Assembly: GCA_030052745.1 (NCBI GenBank)
Contig: JANBVO010000009.1
Location: 186,001-250,000, forward strand
Direction of reading: 5' to 3'
DNA: 64,000 nt
DNA from: Pleurostoma richardsiae
Taxonomy: Eukaryota > Ascomycota > Sordariomycetes > Calosphaeriales > Pleurostomataceae
Part shown: positions 14,121 through 24,813 of the stretch, one piece after another
How the letters are laid out: each line of letters opens with the position of its first letter
Position numbering within the stretch: the first letter of the stretch is position 1
Translations under genes and position numbers: made by a program
The notes under the pieces: generated by a model
The model's database searches: none
Seen by the model: only the letters and a program-made list of their open reading frames with translations
Told to the model about the DNA's origin: nothing

Positions 14121-14638
14121 AATATATTAATTCTCTTACATCGTAACTCGTAGTTCTGCCTTATTTAACTGCTAGGCTAGGTACTTAAGGGGTAGCTTGT
14201 ATTATAGTTATAATAATACGTATAGAATTGTTTAGAAGTAGAGTAAATGTAGAACTCTTAAGTTTATTTTATTAAATATTATAATAAATTTAATATTAAA
14301 TTATAACGGTATTTCATTAAGAATTAAATAAGTTACGTGTTTTTAAATTTCTATAAACTTAATAAAGTTTCTAAGTAGCCGACTAGCCTGGGTGGCCGGG
14401 CAGGACGTGGAAAACGTTAGTTCATATTCGAACTTGGAAAATACAAGACCACTGCCTCTAACCAATGCGCTTCACTCCGGACAGGACAAGGTGGGAACGT
14501 GGATGGCAGTCATGTGACAGGTAGGGTGCACGTTAAAATCCAGAAGAGTGGGGCGCTAGCGATACATGCTATTTTCAGTCACTGTCTCAGTTTCACCACC
14601 TTCAGCGGCGGACATAAAAAAATACAAGAACTTTCAGA
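14121..14638. other. Boundary between repeat block and genes; DPH3 upstream region
   Basis: The first 260 bp are AT-rich single-copy-looking DNA next to the LTR. From about 14,380 the composition is balanced. The last 250 bp form the upstream region of DPH3. A weak tRNA-like stretch on the - strand near 14,400-14,480 was considered and not accepted. I see no clear TATA box or other site. Confidence 0.6.
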
Positions 14639-14964
14639 ATGTCAGAGGAGGGAGAGCAGGTTTCGGTCTATGACGAGGTAGAGATCGAAGACATGGCTTT
14701 CGATGAGGCGCTTCAAATATATCACCATCCGTGTCCTTGTGGTGATCGCTTCGAGATTGCATTGATGGATTTACAAGATGGCACGAACAATATCGCTGTC
14801 TGCCCCAGCTGCAGCCTGATGATTCGAGTTATCTATGAGACGGTATGCCAGAGACCCACGCTTGTTCTTCATTCCGTCACTGAGACAAGAAAAACAAACA
14901 GGACAACCTTCCTAAGCCAGAACAAGGCGACGCTGAAGCTGCACAGATTCCTGTCCCCGTGTGA
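14639..14964 (+). CDS. DPH3: Diphthamide biosynthesis protein 3 (CSL zinc finger)
   Basis: Two exons, 14,639-14,842 and 14,902-14,964, separated by a 59-bp intron starting GTATGC and ending ACAG; the product is 88 aa. The protein opens with the family hallmark YDEVEIEDM and carries the CSL-type zinc ribbon with CPCGDRF and CPSCSLMI supplying the four zinc-binding cysteines (residues about 33-60). Dph3/Kti11 is a small electron-carrier subunit that works with Dph1-Dph2 in the first step of diphthamide formation on elongation factor 2 and also supports Elongator-dependent tRNA modification, in the cytosol. The length fits the family (about 80-90 aa). The second exon gives the usual short acidic tail after DNLPK. 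The gene is the first one beyond the RIP-mutated block. Reading through the intron would give a much longer, unlike C-terminus, which I rejected. Confidence 0.95.
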
Positions 14965-16053
14965 GGCTTTGCGAGGATCACGAATTGGCATGGCCCAAGA
15001 CGCATTTACATCGACCAAAGGGTTAGATGCAACAAGCATCAACATAGAAGCCCGACCCTGGAGAGCAAAAGTCGAGAGCCCGAGAGAGTCCATGGCTCGG
15101 CTGTGGCCTCTTAGCCATGCTGTACGCCTAGAAAACCGAGAGAGGAGCAAATTATGCGTGAGTCAATGGCTGCCACTCTTGGTCAGTGATTAAACGTACG
15201 CAGATCAACTCCTCAGGGGGGGGGGGGGGGTATTGGGGTGTTGCGACCGACATTCTATCCTCTTTCGACTCACGTCGTTGTGTCTGCCAGGGTCTGCTTT
15301 TCTCGTCAGATTGTGACGGAGAGTTGTATCTGTCGACTTCAATATGCCGTTGACGAAGGCGGCTAATAGGCCACCTACGTACGCCCCGGTGCATTTGTGA
15401 GCTGGGCTCCTTGCGGCAAGCATTAATGGACCCCTAGCGGCGAGACCGGCCCGAGACAGTCCATGGAGTGATCGACCTCCAACTGCCCTGAATGATGGCA
15501 CTATGGGATTGGCATGTAGCCTGCTACCGAACGTGCGGTCGACTGGAGAGCTATCTGTGCTCCATATACTCAGATTACCTACATACCATGCTAGGACTCG
15601 TGTTATGACATACAACTAAGTTCCAAAGGAAATGCGACGTTCTCAGCCTGCTGCTTGATGCGTTCTGCGAGCGGGATAGCTTCCTCTCTATACGTGATCC
15701 CTGGCTGGGTAACCTAACAGCATGTGTACTTCTCGCCGTCTTACTGTTTCGTAAGTACAATATAGCTGAACATGGCTCTCCATGACCTTTTGCTGGCAAT
15801 TTTCATCACTGTGTCTTAGTACTGAAGAAAATGGAGTATGGTATTGTCGCGAATACGGATTATCTAATCTTCCTGCCCCAAGAATATCCCGTCGGTCACT
15901 GTCTCGTCACGTTCATGGTGGTGCGCGAATGTTACCTCGAAGATGTGCCTTTTTGGTGTATCTGACCATCGTGGACTTGGCTCGGCGTGGCTTATATCCC
16001 CGTAAAATTTGTTGCATGATTTATATCGAGGCCTATTGTCCCCCCCACCTTCC
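14965..16053. other. Gene-free stretch between DPH3 and the next gene
   Basis: About 1.1 kb with no supported gene. Open frames here on both strands are short, lack ATG starts or have no recognisable content. It contains a run of 15 G at 15,216-15,230 and a C-run just before the next start codon. Confidence 0.6.
15216..15230 (+). repeat. Homopolymer G15 tract
   Basis: Fifteen consecutive G, directly visible, 250 bp after the DPH3 stop codon. Such runs are uncommon in the rest of the window and could be a replication-slippage site or a sequencing-uncertain spot. Confidence 0.9.
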
Positions 16054-16554
16054 ATGACAATGCTGCCAACCCTTTCTCGAAGCCTATCTGCCACCAGCCG
16101 GCGTTTGGCGACCTCTCATAACCCTTACCAACCGAAGAAAATTTGGCCGCCAGACTTCTCCAAGCTGTCCCCGAGGGAGCAGTTGAAGTTTGAGAAGAAA
16201 TACAAGCGACGAGTGGCCCTCGCTTCGGCCCGTCCCCGATGGGACAAGGCCATCAAGCTCACACAATTGTTTGCTGTTACTTGTAAGTCTAGCTGCTACG
16301 GAAAGAGCGAGAAGCGCAGACACTTAAGCGCGGGCGTAGTTGTCATCACGTACAGCGTCTTTTTCATGGACTGGAAGGGCGAGCATCAGCCTTTCGAAGG
16401 GGTAAGCCAAGGCTTCTCTGTCCCGACGGCCGGAGAACGAGCTAACCAGGCACTCAAGGTCCGTCGGAGGTTACGAGGCATTATTTCCCCAGACACCCCA
16501 TCTCCGAGGGCGTCGCAACAGCAGGATACCCCAAATAATTCGTCAACGAGATAG
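16054..16554 (+). CDS. Small conserved protein, probably mitochondrial inner membrane, unknown function
   Basis: Three exons: 16,054-16,282, 16,340-16,401 and 16,459-16,554, with two 57-bp introns (GTAAGT...GTAG and GTAAGC...CAAG); product 128 aa. The N-terminus (MTMLPTLSRSLSATSRRL) is Ser/Arg-rich without acids, like a mitochondrial targeting sequence. Then comes the conserved-looking block KKIWPPDFSKLSPREQLKFE with a basic continuation, and a predicted membrane segment at about residues 73-88, created by joining exons 1 and 2 (LFAVTFVITYSVFFM). A short hydrophilic tail follows. I recognise the pattern as one seen in fungal hypothetical proteins but cannot assign a function. Splicing was chosen because it alone restores an uninterrupted hydrophobic helix; reading through gives a charged break. 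The start could be the second ATG at 16,060. Confidence 0.72.
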   Translation: MTMLPTLSRSLSATSRRLATSHNPYQPKKIWPPDFSKLSPREQLKFEKKYKRRVALASARPRWDKAIKLTQLFAVTCKSSCYGKSEKRRHLSAGVVVITYSVFFMDWKGEHQPFEGVSQGFSVPTAGERANQALKVRRRLRGIISPDTPSPRASQQQDTPNNSSTR

Positions 16555-16793
16555 GCGGCTCACGGATACGCGCTCGAGATGTCGGGACGAGCATAGAAAC
16601 CGAGAGTTCTCCCAGCAGGAGCTACATTGCGTGTATTTATGAGGCTGAACGATCTGCCAGCCAGGAGGAAAGCCGCGCCACCGCCTGCATGAGTCGGTGG
16701 CTTCCCTACATCTAGCACTCCGCGGGTTTGCTATTTACGGCCCACAAGAGAGTAACGGCCACGCACTGTTCGCTCTGGAGGGCAATGAGGCGA

Positions 16794-17465
16794 TCAACGA
16801 GGGTGCCAGACGAAGTTTCCACTCATTCCCAACCCCGAAGTCAGCCCCGACACCCTGCTCTCATTGACTGGCCTTTTCGTCACCGTGCCCTGGGCTCGAA
16901 CTCCTGAAACGATCCTATCTAGATTCGTCTCGATGACCACGCCACCCACGATCATCTCGGCGAGCGTAGCGTGTAGTGTCTCGAAATTGAAAATCAGGTC
17001 TAGCTCGCACACATTTTCGAAGAGCCTGTCCAGCGCCTCCACATATACTTGTATCAGGTCGATCAGGGCTAGTGGTGACTCCGTCGAGGTGGAGATGACG
17101 ATGAAGAAGAGAGTGGCATAGTGACGATAGGTGACAAGCGAAGGGATGTCGTTGTGTGGCTCGGATGACGAGGGCGAAGTACCCGAGGCAGCAAGTAGAG
17201 GAGGCAGTGGCAGGAAATTGCACGAGCCTGACGGGCGATTAGAAACGAGGGTAAAAATCTCATTTATGAGGCGCTGCTGAATGCTTGTGTCCTAACAGGT
17301 TACGCCCTTCGTCAGTAACCTGTACCTAAAAGTTGCCGCATGGAATTGCCGCATGGAACAAGAGAAGTGGGAAGATTCAAGACAGGGTCTCTCTACCAGC
17401 TGAGTATAAAATTTTGTGAGGCGAGGCTGGCCTTGGCCATTAAAGACCAAAAAGGCGTTGATCAT
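16794..17465 (-). CDS. APS3: AP-3 adaptor complex sigma subunit
   Basis: Two exons on the - strand, 17,465-17,397 and 17,291-16,794, with a 105-bp intron starting GTAGAG and ending GTTAG; 188 aa. The start MINAFLVFN followed by PRLTKFY is the usual opening of clathrin-adaptor small chains (longin fold). Later come FENVCELDLIFNF and the block around GGVVIETN, which fits sigma-3 better than sigma-1 or sigma-2 (VEALDRLFENVCEL, then AEMIVGG). Between residues about 45 and 75 there is a Ser/Pro-rich insertion, common in filamentous fungi. AP-3 sorts cargo from Golgi/endosome to the vacuole. The gene is divergent from frataxin, 500 bp apart, and its 3' end faces the upstream small gene. Confidence 0.93.
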
Positions 17466-17965
17466 TGTTACCGTCCGCAACTTCCTCCTTTGATATCTTT
17501 GGCGTGGGAATCGCCTTTTGCTTCTACAACCTGCTCAGTTCATCAAGGACCAGGTCCACCTGGATCATCCGCCTGGCCAAGAGGAACAAACGGCCTGCGT
17601 GCTGTCTGAAATACTTGCTCAGTGTATGCCGGGAACTTGGATTAAGACGCTTATACACTGTTTGGCTGCTGTTTGATAGCAAGGGACATATCAGTGAACC
17701 ACGTGGGCGGAACTCTTATCTCATGTTCCTCGTAGCCTCAGGTGTTAACTAAGGTACCTCTAGGCATTAACTAAGCCTCCTCCGGTAGTGAGCCGCACGT
17801 TCCTAGAGCTCCACTGATGCACACGTGAGTGTCAATCATTTCAAGTGTCCTCTGATGTTTTGGCCCGGATACCTCATATCACGTCCCTAGAGCTTCGAAG
17901 TTAAAGAAGGGAGGTCGCCTAGCGGACGACATCTTTGTTCGCCAATTGCACAAATATAGGCGACT
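17466..17965. promoter_or_regulatory. Shared upstream region of APS3 and frataxin
   Basis: Five hundred bp between two divergent start codons, so it must carry both promoters. Short open frames on the + strand here (for example 17,465-17,752) have no recognisable content. No specific binding site is claimed. Confidence 0.55.
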
Positions 17966-18828
17966 ATGACCCGAGAGATCCTACTATCCCGAGCCACGCA
18001 CGTCGCAGTCAAGCGCAGCTTGCGCCTGAGTCAAGTTGACCTGGCCTGGCGGCGCCGTCGAGAACCAGTGCTTCTTTCACGACATGCCGTCTTTCCAGGC
18101 CAGCTAGTCGCCGGACATCAGTTTCTGTCCACAACATTCTCATACCAACAGCGACTGTCGCCAGGGTCTGAGGACCCCCCCGTTTCGAGACCGTCACATC
18201 AATCAACCATTCCGACTACGCCTGCCGTTATCACCGAAGCTCAGTACCACGAGCTGGCCGATGAGTACCTGGAGGCTACCCTGAGCAAGTTTGAAGAACT
18301 ACAGGATGAGAGGGAAGACGTTGACGTCGAGTATGCTGTTCGTCTTTCGTTCCTTGATCTATCCCCCAAGCAAGCGCCCCCTTCTTCCATGAACCTGCCC
18401 TCTCGTATCAAACCCTTACCCCAGTTCCCGACCCTTTGAAGACGAAAACGACTAGAGCGCATAGGAGTCTCAAGATCTTCATTAGTATACTATCCTCTTA
18501 TTATGCATGGAAACAAGTAGCCTCCTGAATGCCGCGGCTTACCATGAATGCCCTTCTGCTACAGGCTGGGGTCCTCACAGTCAACTTTCCATCGATCGGT
18601 ACCTATGTGATTAACAAACAGCCGCCAAACAAGCAGATCTGGCTTTCGTCACCCAAGAGCGGACCGAAAAGATACGACTGGGTGATTATCGGCGACGGTC
18701 AAGGCGAGAAGCAGGGAACGGGAAGAGGAGACTGGATTTACCTCCGTGACGGTAGCACCTTGCATGACCTCTTCTTGTCCGAGATTGGTGTTGATCTTAG
18801 CCTTCCCATCCCTCATTCTGGAGAATGA
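17966..18828 (+). CDS. YFH1: Frataxin, mitochondrial iron chaperone for Fe-S assembly
   Basis: Two exons, 17,966-18,337 and 18,565-18,828; 211 aa. Residues 1 to about 70 form an Arg-rich leader with no conservation, fitting a mitochondrial presequence. The first frataxin helix follows with the acidic ridge ([19 protein letters not shown] and the [10 protein letters not shown] block), then the beta sheet with [26 protein letters not shown] and [12 protein letters not shown]. Frataxin regulates the cysteine desulfurase/Isu complex in the matrix. The intron is 227 bp, the second longest in the window, and starts with the less usual GTTCGT; it ends CTACAG. This donor joins the exons in frame as VEYAAGVLTV, matching the family (VEYSAGVLTV type). 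The alternative donor GTATGC, seven bases upstream, breaks the frame. Confidence 0.93.
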
Positions 18829-19451
18829 TCCTTACGGTTCGAGCTTGGCTTAGAACTGCCATCTCAAATCTGCGAGAATCGATTTTTGTGTGAAGGATCT
18901 CACATTTTGGGCTCACTACTAGTCAGCCCGTGAAGTTCGGGATGAACAGTCGCGATTCAGTCTCGGGTGTGTGATCAATTTTCAAAAAATATTGGCTGTT
19001 GCCCGATCTTCCCTTCCTGGGAACTCCCTATATTCATTTAATCCGCTCACTGATGCCTCCAAAAATTTCAGGAGAATCCCGCAGACCGCACACTCCCTAC
19101 TTAGCGAGAAATGTTTGGGGCTCAAGGGAAACGATAGGGTAACAGTTTCGCTATATTCTCTCGGCCCAACTTCGATGAGGGACATACAAGGCCGTGCAAA
19201 CATTGAGTAGTGCATAGGTACATGCCAAAAGATAGGAGGCCGGTACGTCCTGTCACATTCTAGACTGCGTGAAAATATGTTGTTTAGCAAAGGTGAGGAA
19301 TTAGATAGAGACCTGATATGTTGGCAACGAGCTTCAGCCATTATATCCCTTCTACTGTATACCACTTTCTTCATCTGAACTACCCACCTGGGACCCCCAA
19401 AAATTATGATTGGCTAGCTAGGTAATTGGCGGCCTTATCATAATCATTAGA
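18829..19451. other. Convergent 3' region between frataxin and EDE1
   Basis: About 620 bp holding the two 3' untranslated regions. Short overlapping frames at 18,971-19,210 (+) and 18,982-19,374 (-) have no family resemblance and were left out. Confidence 0.55.
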
Positions 19452-22400
19452 TTAGGAATGTTGTATCTGAATGTTGTCCGCGTTGGGAGGGAGACTCACC
19501 CTCTCCAGGTTGTAGTCATACTTCTCGAGCGCGCTTAACGCATCGGTTCTGCTGTATCCCATACTTGTGAGGTTTTTTAGGATCGGGTCATCATGCTCAC
19601 CTTCCTCCGTGAGGGCCCTACCAGGAGGCCCCGGCCGGCCACCACTGCCAGTCTCCTTCGTGACTGCCTGGCCAATGGCCGGGTGGGAGGAAGGAGGCGC
19701 AGCATCGTCAAGGCTGGCAAAGATGGCATCCCAGTCGTGCGCGTCAGACAACGCTAAATCTTGAGAGCCATTTACTGCTGTGCTACCGTCGGTCGCTGTC
19801 AACGCACTAAGATTGGATGTACCTGGCGAAACGCTTGTGCCTCCAAAGTCGAAGCCGCTATCAGTTGCGAATGGGGCATTAGCGCCAACGGCACCACCCA
19901 CGCCTGACGTTGCGCTCGCCAAGTCGCTCTTGTCTCTGACTTCGCTTGCAAGAGGGGGGCTGTCAAAAACGGGGTTGAAGTCGTCAAGCCCGGAGCGCGA
20001 AATGGTTTGGAAATCATCGTCCGCTGAACCCTCCTTCGCGTCTTCAAGACCTTCAAAATCATCACCTAAATCGTCGAAGGCTGACGTTTGCTTGGATGCT
20101 GGAAGGCTGGGCTCTGCGGTGCTTCCGGTCGCTGCTGCATTCGTAACGCCGCTGGCGGTAGCTGTCAATGCCGTTGGTGAAATGTCGTTAGTCTCGGCCG
20201 CACCGATGGCATCATCCGTGTTGCCGTGACCGGCCGCCGGACTAGATACTGATTTCTCGCTATAGAGGGTTAGTCGCCGCCACAGAACTGGAGTCGCTTA
20301 CAGGGTCTTGCTCGCACATCGATGATCCTCTGGGAAGTGTCCCGTCAACCGAGCCTCCACCATCATTCAAGACCCCTCTGATCGACGTTGAAGAAGTGGC
20401 TGCCTTCAAGGCCTCGCTCGTTGACGGGCCCGTTGGAGCAAAGTCATCATCAAACCCTCCCTTCTCGTCGTCTGAATCCGAGTCTTCATCTCTCTCAAGT
20501 TCTGAGATGGGCGGGAACTCAGTGTTGAAGGATGTAACGCCTTTGGCTGGCTCCGAGATAGATGGACCAGCGGCCTGGCTTGTCGAAGAAGCCCGGAAAC
20601 CGGCGAAAGCGGAATCAAAGTCTTCCTTCGCCTTGGCTTGGTCCGCTGCGGGGAACAGCGTGGGCCCCGGCCCTGCTGTCGCAATTCCCGACTCGGGTGT
20701 ATCAGCGTGTGAAGCGGGCGGCACGGATACCCCCTTGTTAGTGCTGTCGCTGCTCCGTTCTAGTTCCTGAGTTCTATCCGAGATAGAGTCCGACGGTATA
20801 TCCTGGTCAGAGTTTAGAGCCTCTGGTGCCGGGGCGCTTCTCCCAGCCGCGGAATCAGATGGTGGTCCACCAGGACCTAAACTAGGAGTGGTTGCCGGTA
20901 ACACCTGTCTCACGCGAGTGACTGACTGCGTTGGTTGTTCAAACGGCGGGAAACTCGAGCTCGGTTGTCCCAACTCGGGCAGGGACTGGGGTGGCTGGGG
21001 TTCAGTGGTAGGCGTCGGTTGCCGATTCATGTCGGGACTGTTCGTGGTGGGCGTGGCCAAGGAACTCGCACTAGCCGCTGAATTCCCCGTTACCTGTGGT
21101 TGAAAGCTGGTTATCGATGCCGTAGTCGGGAAGGAGGGCCCGAATACATCGTCGAAAGACTCGTCACTGAGAGCTCTCACGGGTGGACTGGCTAGCGCAC
21201 CCATGATATCGGTGCTTCCCGTCCGACGGAAAAACGGGTTGTTGGCGCTGGAACTGCTTGGCGCCGGACTTGTGGCCTGAGCAGGAGCAGCCGATGCGGC
21301 GGACGGCGGTGCGCTGCTGCTCAACTGTCGAGCCAGTTCCAAATTGCTCTTGGTCAGCTCATCTGCCTCTGCCTTCAGTTTATCGCGCTCCGCCTCGTTC
21401 GTCGCAAGCTGCTTCTTATTGATGGCTACCAAACCTTTCTGCTGTCTCGCCTCAGATCTGAGCTTCTCAATCTGAGGCTTCAAGGCAGTAACTTCTGCAT
21501 TCACAGAACGGATGCGCTCCTTCAGACTCGCATTTTCCTGCTGGTCAGCCTGTAAATTAGTAAGCACCGTACGGTGTTGATTCTGCAGATCTTGGTATGA
21601 GACCTCCAGCATTGTCATCTCAGTCTGTATTTTCTTGGTATCACTGCGGCAGGCGGCGAGCTGCTCTTCGAGAGCATGCACATCCTTCGCCTCTTTCTCA
21701 TATAGGGCGCGCAACTGGGCAAGACGCTTTTCAAATCCATTTTTTTGCGTGCTAGCTTGGCTGAGCTCGTTTTGTGCGCTAGCGCGTTGTCTCTGAAGTT
21801 CTTGCGTCTGCTTGGACAGTGATCCTATCTGGTTAGATAGGTTTGCAAGCTCGGCAGTGTCGTTGGTCAGCTTCTTGCTGATCTCAGGGTCGTTGTCACC
21901 AAGAAGATCTTCCGATGCTGATGGCTGTGGAGCTGCAGGGCGTGGAAAAGTACCAGGGGAGCCGCTTGAATCGCCAGTAGCCTGAGCGGTGAGAGTCCTG
22001 CCGAAAGACGACGATGGGACGAATGGCTTGAAAGTCGAAGCTGTAGGGGAGGGTCTTGCGGGTGAGCTAGGAATCACAGGGCTTGCCGCAGTCACAAAGG
22101 GGTCAGCGGCTGCAGTGGAGCCTCCTGTGACTGAAGCCGACGGCGCGGAAGATGGGGTAGGCGAAGAATCCAGGCCGAACAAATCGTCAAGAGCGGATAC
22201 AAGCTTTGGTTGCGGTTGCGGAGGGGACTGCTGCGTGGATGGAGCGCCGAAAGGACTAGCTGTTCCGGGTTGCACAGCCTGTGATCTCATGCTTGGGGGC
22301 ACTAGGTTCAGTGGCAGTGTCCTAGGAAGGATGCTGGATCCGTCACGACGGCTCCGCTGCTGGCGAATCAAGTACATGGCGACGGCGAACTCATCACGGT

Positions 22401-23634
22401 TCAAGCGGCCTTCTGACCTGATGTCCGCTAGGTCCCAGATCTGAGCCAGCATATCCTCGGGGAGATTTGACTGGCTGAAAAAAGGTACGGCCTCCTCACC
22501 AGTGATAAAGCCTTTGTTCGATTTGTCAAGGTCCTGATAAAGCACGTCGAAGCGTGCTTTATCTGCTGGAGTGATTAGCCAGCCGTCGCCGGTAGTCTGG
22601 GCCGTAAGCGGGGTCCGGTTATGATGCATTGGAGAGCCTGTCCGCATCGGTGTCTGCTGCTGGCCGCTAAGTTGCCGCGGAACAGCCGAAAGCAGTGGAG
22701 GACCTGTGCTCGTCGGGCTGGTGGCTCTCGCGCTGGGCGTAGCTCGTCTCGTAGCGGCTTCATATAAGGCTGCTGGGAGGACAGTCGGGAGGGCCTTCAG
22801 AGCGCCAGTTTTCATGCTTGTAAGTAGATGCATGGCAATGACGAACTCAGTCAACACTAAAGCACCTCGTTGTTCTGTATCTGCAAGCTGCCAGATTCTC
22901 CCCAGGACCTCCGTTGGCAGGCCGCTTTTCTCGAAGATCTGTTTGGCTTGCTCGCCTGGTAATATATTCCCGCCTTGAAGAAGTTGACGCTCGAAGAGGC
23001 CGGCATACTGGGCAACCTTCTCCGGAGTCAAGGGCGGAATTCGAATGGCCCCGGGTCCACCTCCGGTACCCTGCGTCTGTAACGGCTGAGCAGTACCCGT
23101 CGGTGTTGGGGCAAGAGATATTGGCACCGGCGCGAAGCCTTCGAAGCGCGGAAGGGGACCCTGCCGCAGTGCGAGCTCAGAAGCCGGCTCACGACCCGCC
23201 TGGGCATGGCCGATTAGGCGCAGGACGATACTGAAGCCGGCAGGTGTAAGAAACCCGCGGTTTTCTTTGTCTGCAATCTGCCAGATCTTAACGGCGAAGC
23301 TGCGCGTTAGCCTCGGCTGCCCCGGCATGCCCACGGCCCCCAGCAGAGACCGGCGTAACATACCTCTCCCAGTATCCTCGAGTCCAATCTCGTCTTCTCG
23401 AAGAACTTGACAGCAATTTCTCCTGTGACGACGCCAACATTGTCTGTGTCGGCTTGGCGAAACAGCTGCCCAAACAGCCGCTTCTCCTCGGGGCTTAGGT
23501 TCAGGTTCGGCGTGCCTGCGTGGATGAGCATAATGTAAGCTAGGAGTCCCAAGAACAGATCGAGAGCTAACGACAACGGGCATTGTCTGAAGTGACATCT
23601 CCTGACCTGCTTCAAGAGCGCCGCTTTCAGCCAT
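19452..23634 (-). CDS. EDE1: EH-domain endocytic scaffold Ede1 (Eps15-like)
   Basis: Four exons on the - strand: 23,634-23,607, 23,515-23,364, 23,286-20,302 and 20,255-19,452; 1,322 aa. Three EH domains lie at about residues 15-105, 146-240 and 295-395, each with the IWQLAD/IWDLAD helix and an EF-hand loop. EH1 is split by intron 2. A long coiled coil follows at about 530-720, then Ser/Pro/Thr-rich sequence with DDL/DDF motifs, and a C-terminal UBA domain (residues about 1,275-1,315, core MGYSR). Ede1 marks early sites of clathrin endocytosis by binding NPF-containing adaptors and ubiquitin. The first exon is only 28 nt (MAESGALEA). Intron 3 is 46 bp; its acceptor was taken as the second AG (CGAG) because the first leads to an immediate stop. 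The exact last junction is therefore less sure than the rest. Confidence 0.92.
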
Positions 23635-24813
23635 GGCTTGGGAAATGCGCGCGGGAACCTAGAGAGCGAGCTCGAGTGTTACAAGTCGCTGACGCGGACG
23701 GGAGCAGTGCGATCAACAGCCGCAGCCTAGATAGACGTGGCTGATGTATTCAACTCTGGTAAATGTGAGAAGTCTTCAGATAAGCAGGCCCATTAGAATT
23801 CAACAGCCTGTGCAATGATGGCTAATGCCCAGGCATGCAATTCGGGAAGACGGTGCGGAAGGGTGAATGGCGCGGTGGATGCTTTTCAGACTCCCAATCC
23901 GAAGGGCTGGGGAATTATTAGGTAACTAAACTCCCATCACGGCGGAAGCTACCTGATTACCTACTAATAGGTACCTAATTACCTCAGGTACCTACCTGCG
24001 TTACGGGAGCTGTTCGAAGGGTCCGGGTCTCTTCTTGGGCTCCACCGAACCTGAACATTGTACAGGCAAAGCACTAAGTTGGGGTATCAAGGTAGGTACC
24101 TACTGATAACGCTACCACTCTATGTACCTAAGAGATAGGTATTGAGGTACCTACCTAACTACCTACCTAACTAATGGAAGGTAGGGAGACCGGGGCAGGC
24201 TTTGAAAGTAAACAACGGTAGGAACAGCTTGAAGGTACCCAAGCAGCCCAAGGTACCTACCCGTGTAGGTAACTGCGTAGCATCCAGACAGTTGCATGCA
24301 ACTTGATGTTACCTGCATTTATTGATTTTAGAACCTCTACCTGGAAGAACAGACGCGGCAACGTACCTCAAGGTACTTGGGTTCTGCAACATGCATGGCA
24401 AAAGCAAAAGCAACCCGTCCATGGTAGTAGTAAGAGCCCGCCTAAGACGCGGGTATACCTTGGTCACCGTCTCGACCAGGCTCAACCTCTGAGTTTAGGG
24501 TCCAGAAACCTTTGCCTAGAATGCCTCGAGGTGAGTGAGTTGTTTATGAAACAATACTTCGTGAATATCCTTGGCATAACATCCTTTATTCTGCTATGGT
24601 TGAAGAAAACTTCGGTTCTGTTAAGAGACAAAACAGAGGCTCGATTGAGATCTCCGTAGGTTGGCGCAGAAAGGCCGCCACAACACTAACGCGGAGCTCC
24701 ATTACCTATCTTACGAAGAGGAGACGCCTTGTAACTTTGACCTAGGCGAAGCCAGAAGATCAAGTCTCCCGGCGTAAACCGTCGAACTGCATGTGCTTGG
24801 TGCACAGATGCTC
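23635..24813. other. Gene-free region between EDE1 and alpha-tubulin
   Basis: About 1.2 kb containing the EDE1 promoter and the alpha-tubulin 3' end. The middle is a TAGGTACCTA-motif cluster (own entry). A 117-codon frame at 24,306-24,659 (+) has no recognisable content and was not called. Confidence 0.6.
23921..24275. repeat. TAGGTACCTA-type motif cluster
   Basis: The palindromic core GGTACC with TAGG/CCTA extensions occurs many times here (for example TAATAGGTACCTAATTACC, CAGGTACCTACCT, GGTAGGTACCTACTG and CCTACCTAACTACCTACC). It forms low-complexity DNA that can be read equally on both strands. Similar clusters recur only in the gaps of this window. Confidence 0.85.

Larger units (their letters stand above)
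1..14380. repeat. AT-rich, RIP-mutated repeat block
   Basis: This block is strongly AT-rich and has almost no CpA or TpG dinucleotides, while CpG is still common. That is the known signature of repeat-induced point mutation, which turns CpA into TpA in repeated DNA of ascomycetes. The sequence is made of long-terminal-repeat elements (listed separately) and contains no host gene that I can see. Composition changes sharply to balanced GC near 14,380, about 260 bp before the DPH3 start codon. Such blocks are usually heterochromatic; that is inference here. Confidence 0.92.

Noticed and set aside
14400-14485. tRNA-like stretch on the - strand (GCGCATTGGTTAGAGG, CTTGTAT loop, AGTTCGAA)
   Set aside because: A D-arm-like and a T-arm-like motif are present, but the acceptor stem and anticodon stem do not pair and no full cloverleaf can be drawn. 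It may be a decayed tRNA gene near the LTR, but the evidence is too thin.
15205-15615. 136-codon frame on the - strand
   Set aside because: It starts at a TTG, overlaps the G15 tract and shows no family pattern; several frames overlap here as expected by chance.
16864-17121. 85-codon frame on the + strand
   Set aside because: It is the mirror of the conserved APS3 coding exon.
18971-19374. Two overlapping frames (79 codons +, 130 codons -)
   Set aside because: They lie on opposite strands of the same DNA with no recognisable motif; this is the convergent 3' region.
21989-22444. 151-codon frame on the + strand
   Set aside because: It lies fully inside the antisense of EDE1 exon 3 and reflects its codon bias.
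24306-24659. 117-codon frame on the + strand with an ATG
   Set aside because: No similarity to any family I know, and it lies next to the TAGGTACCTA cluster; without expression data I do not call it.
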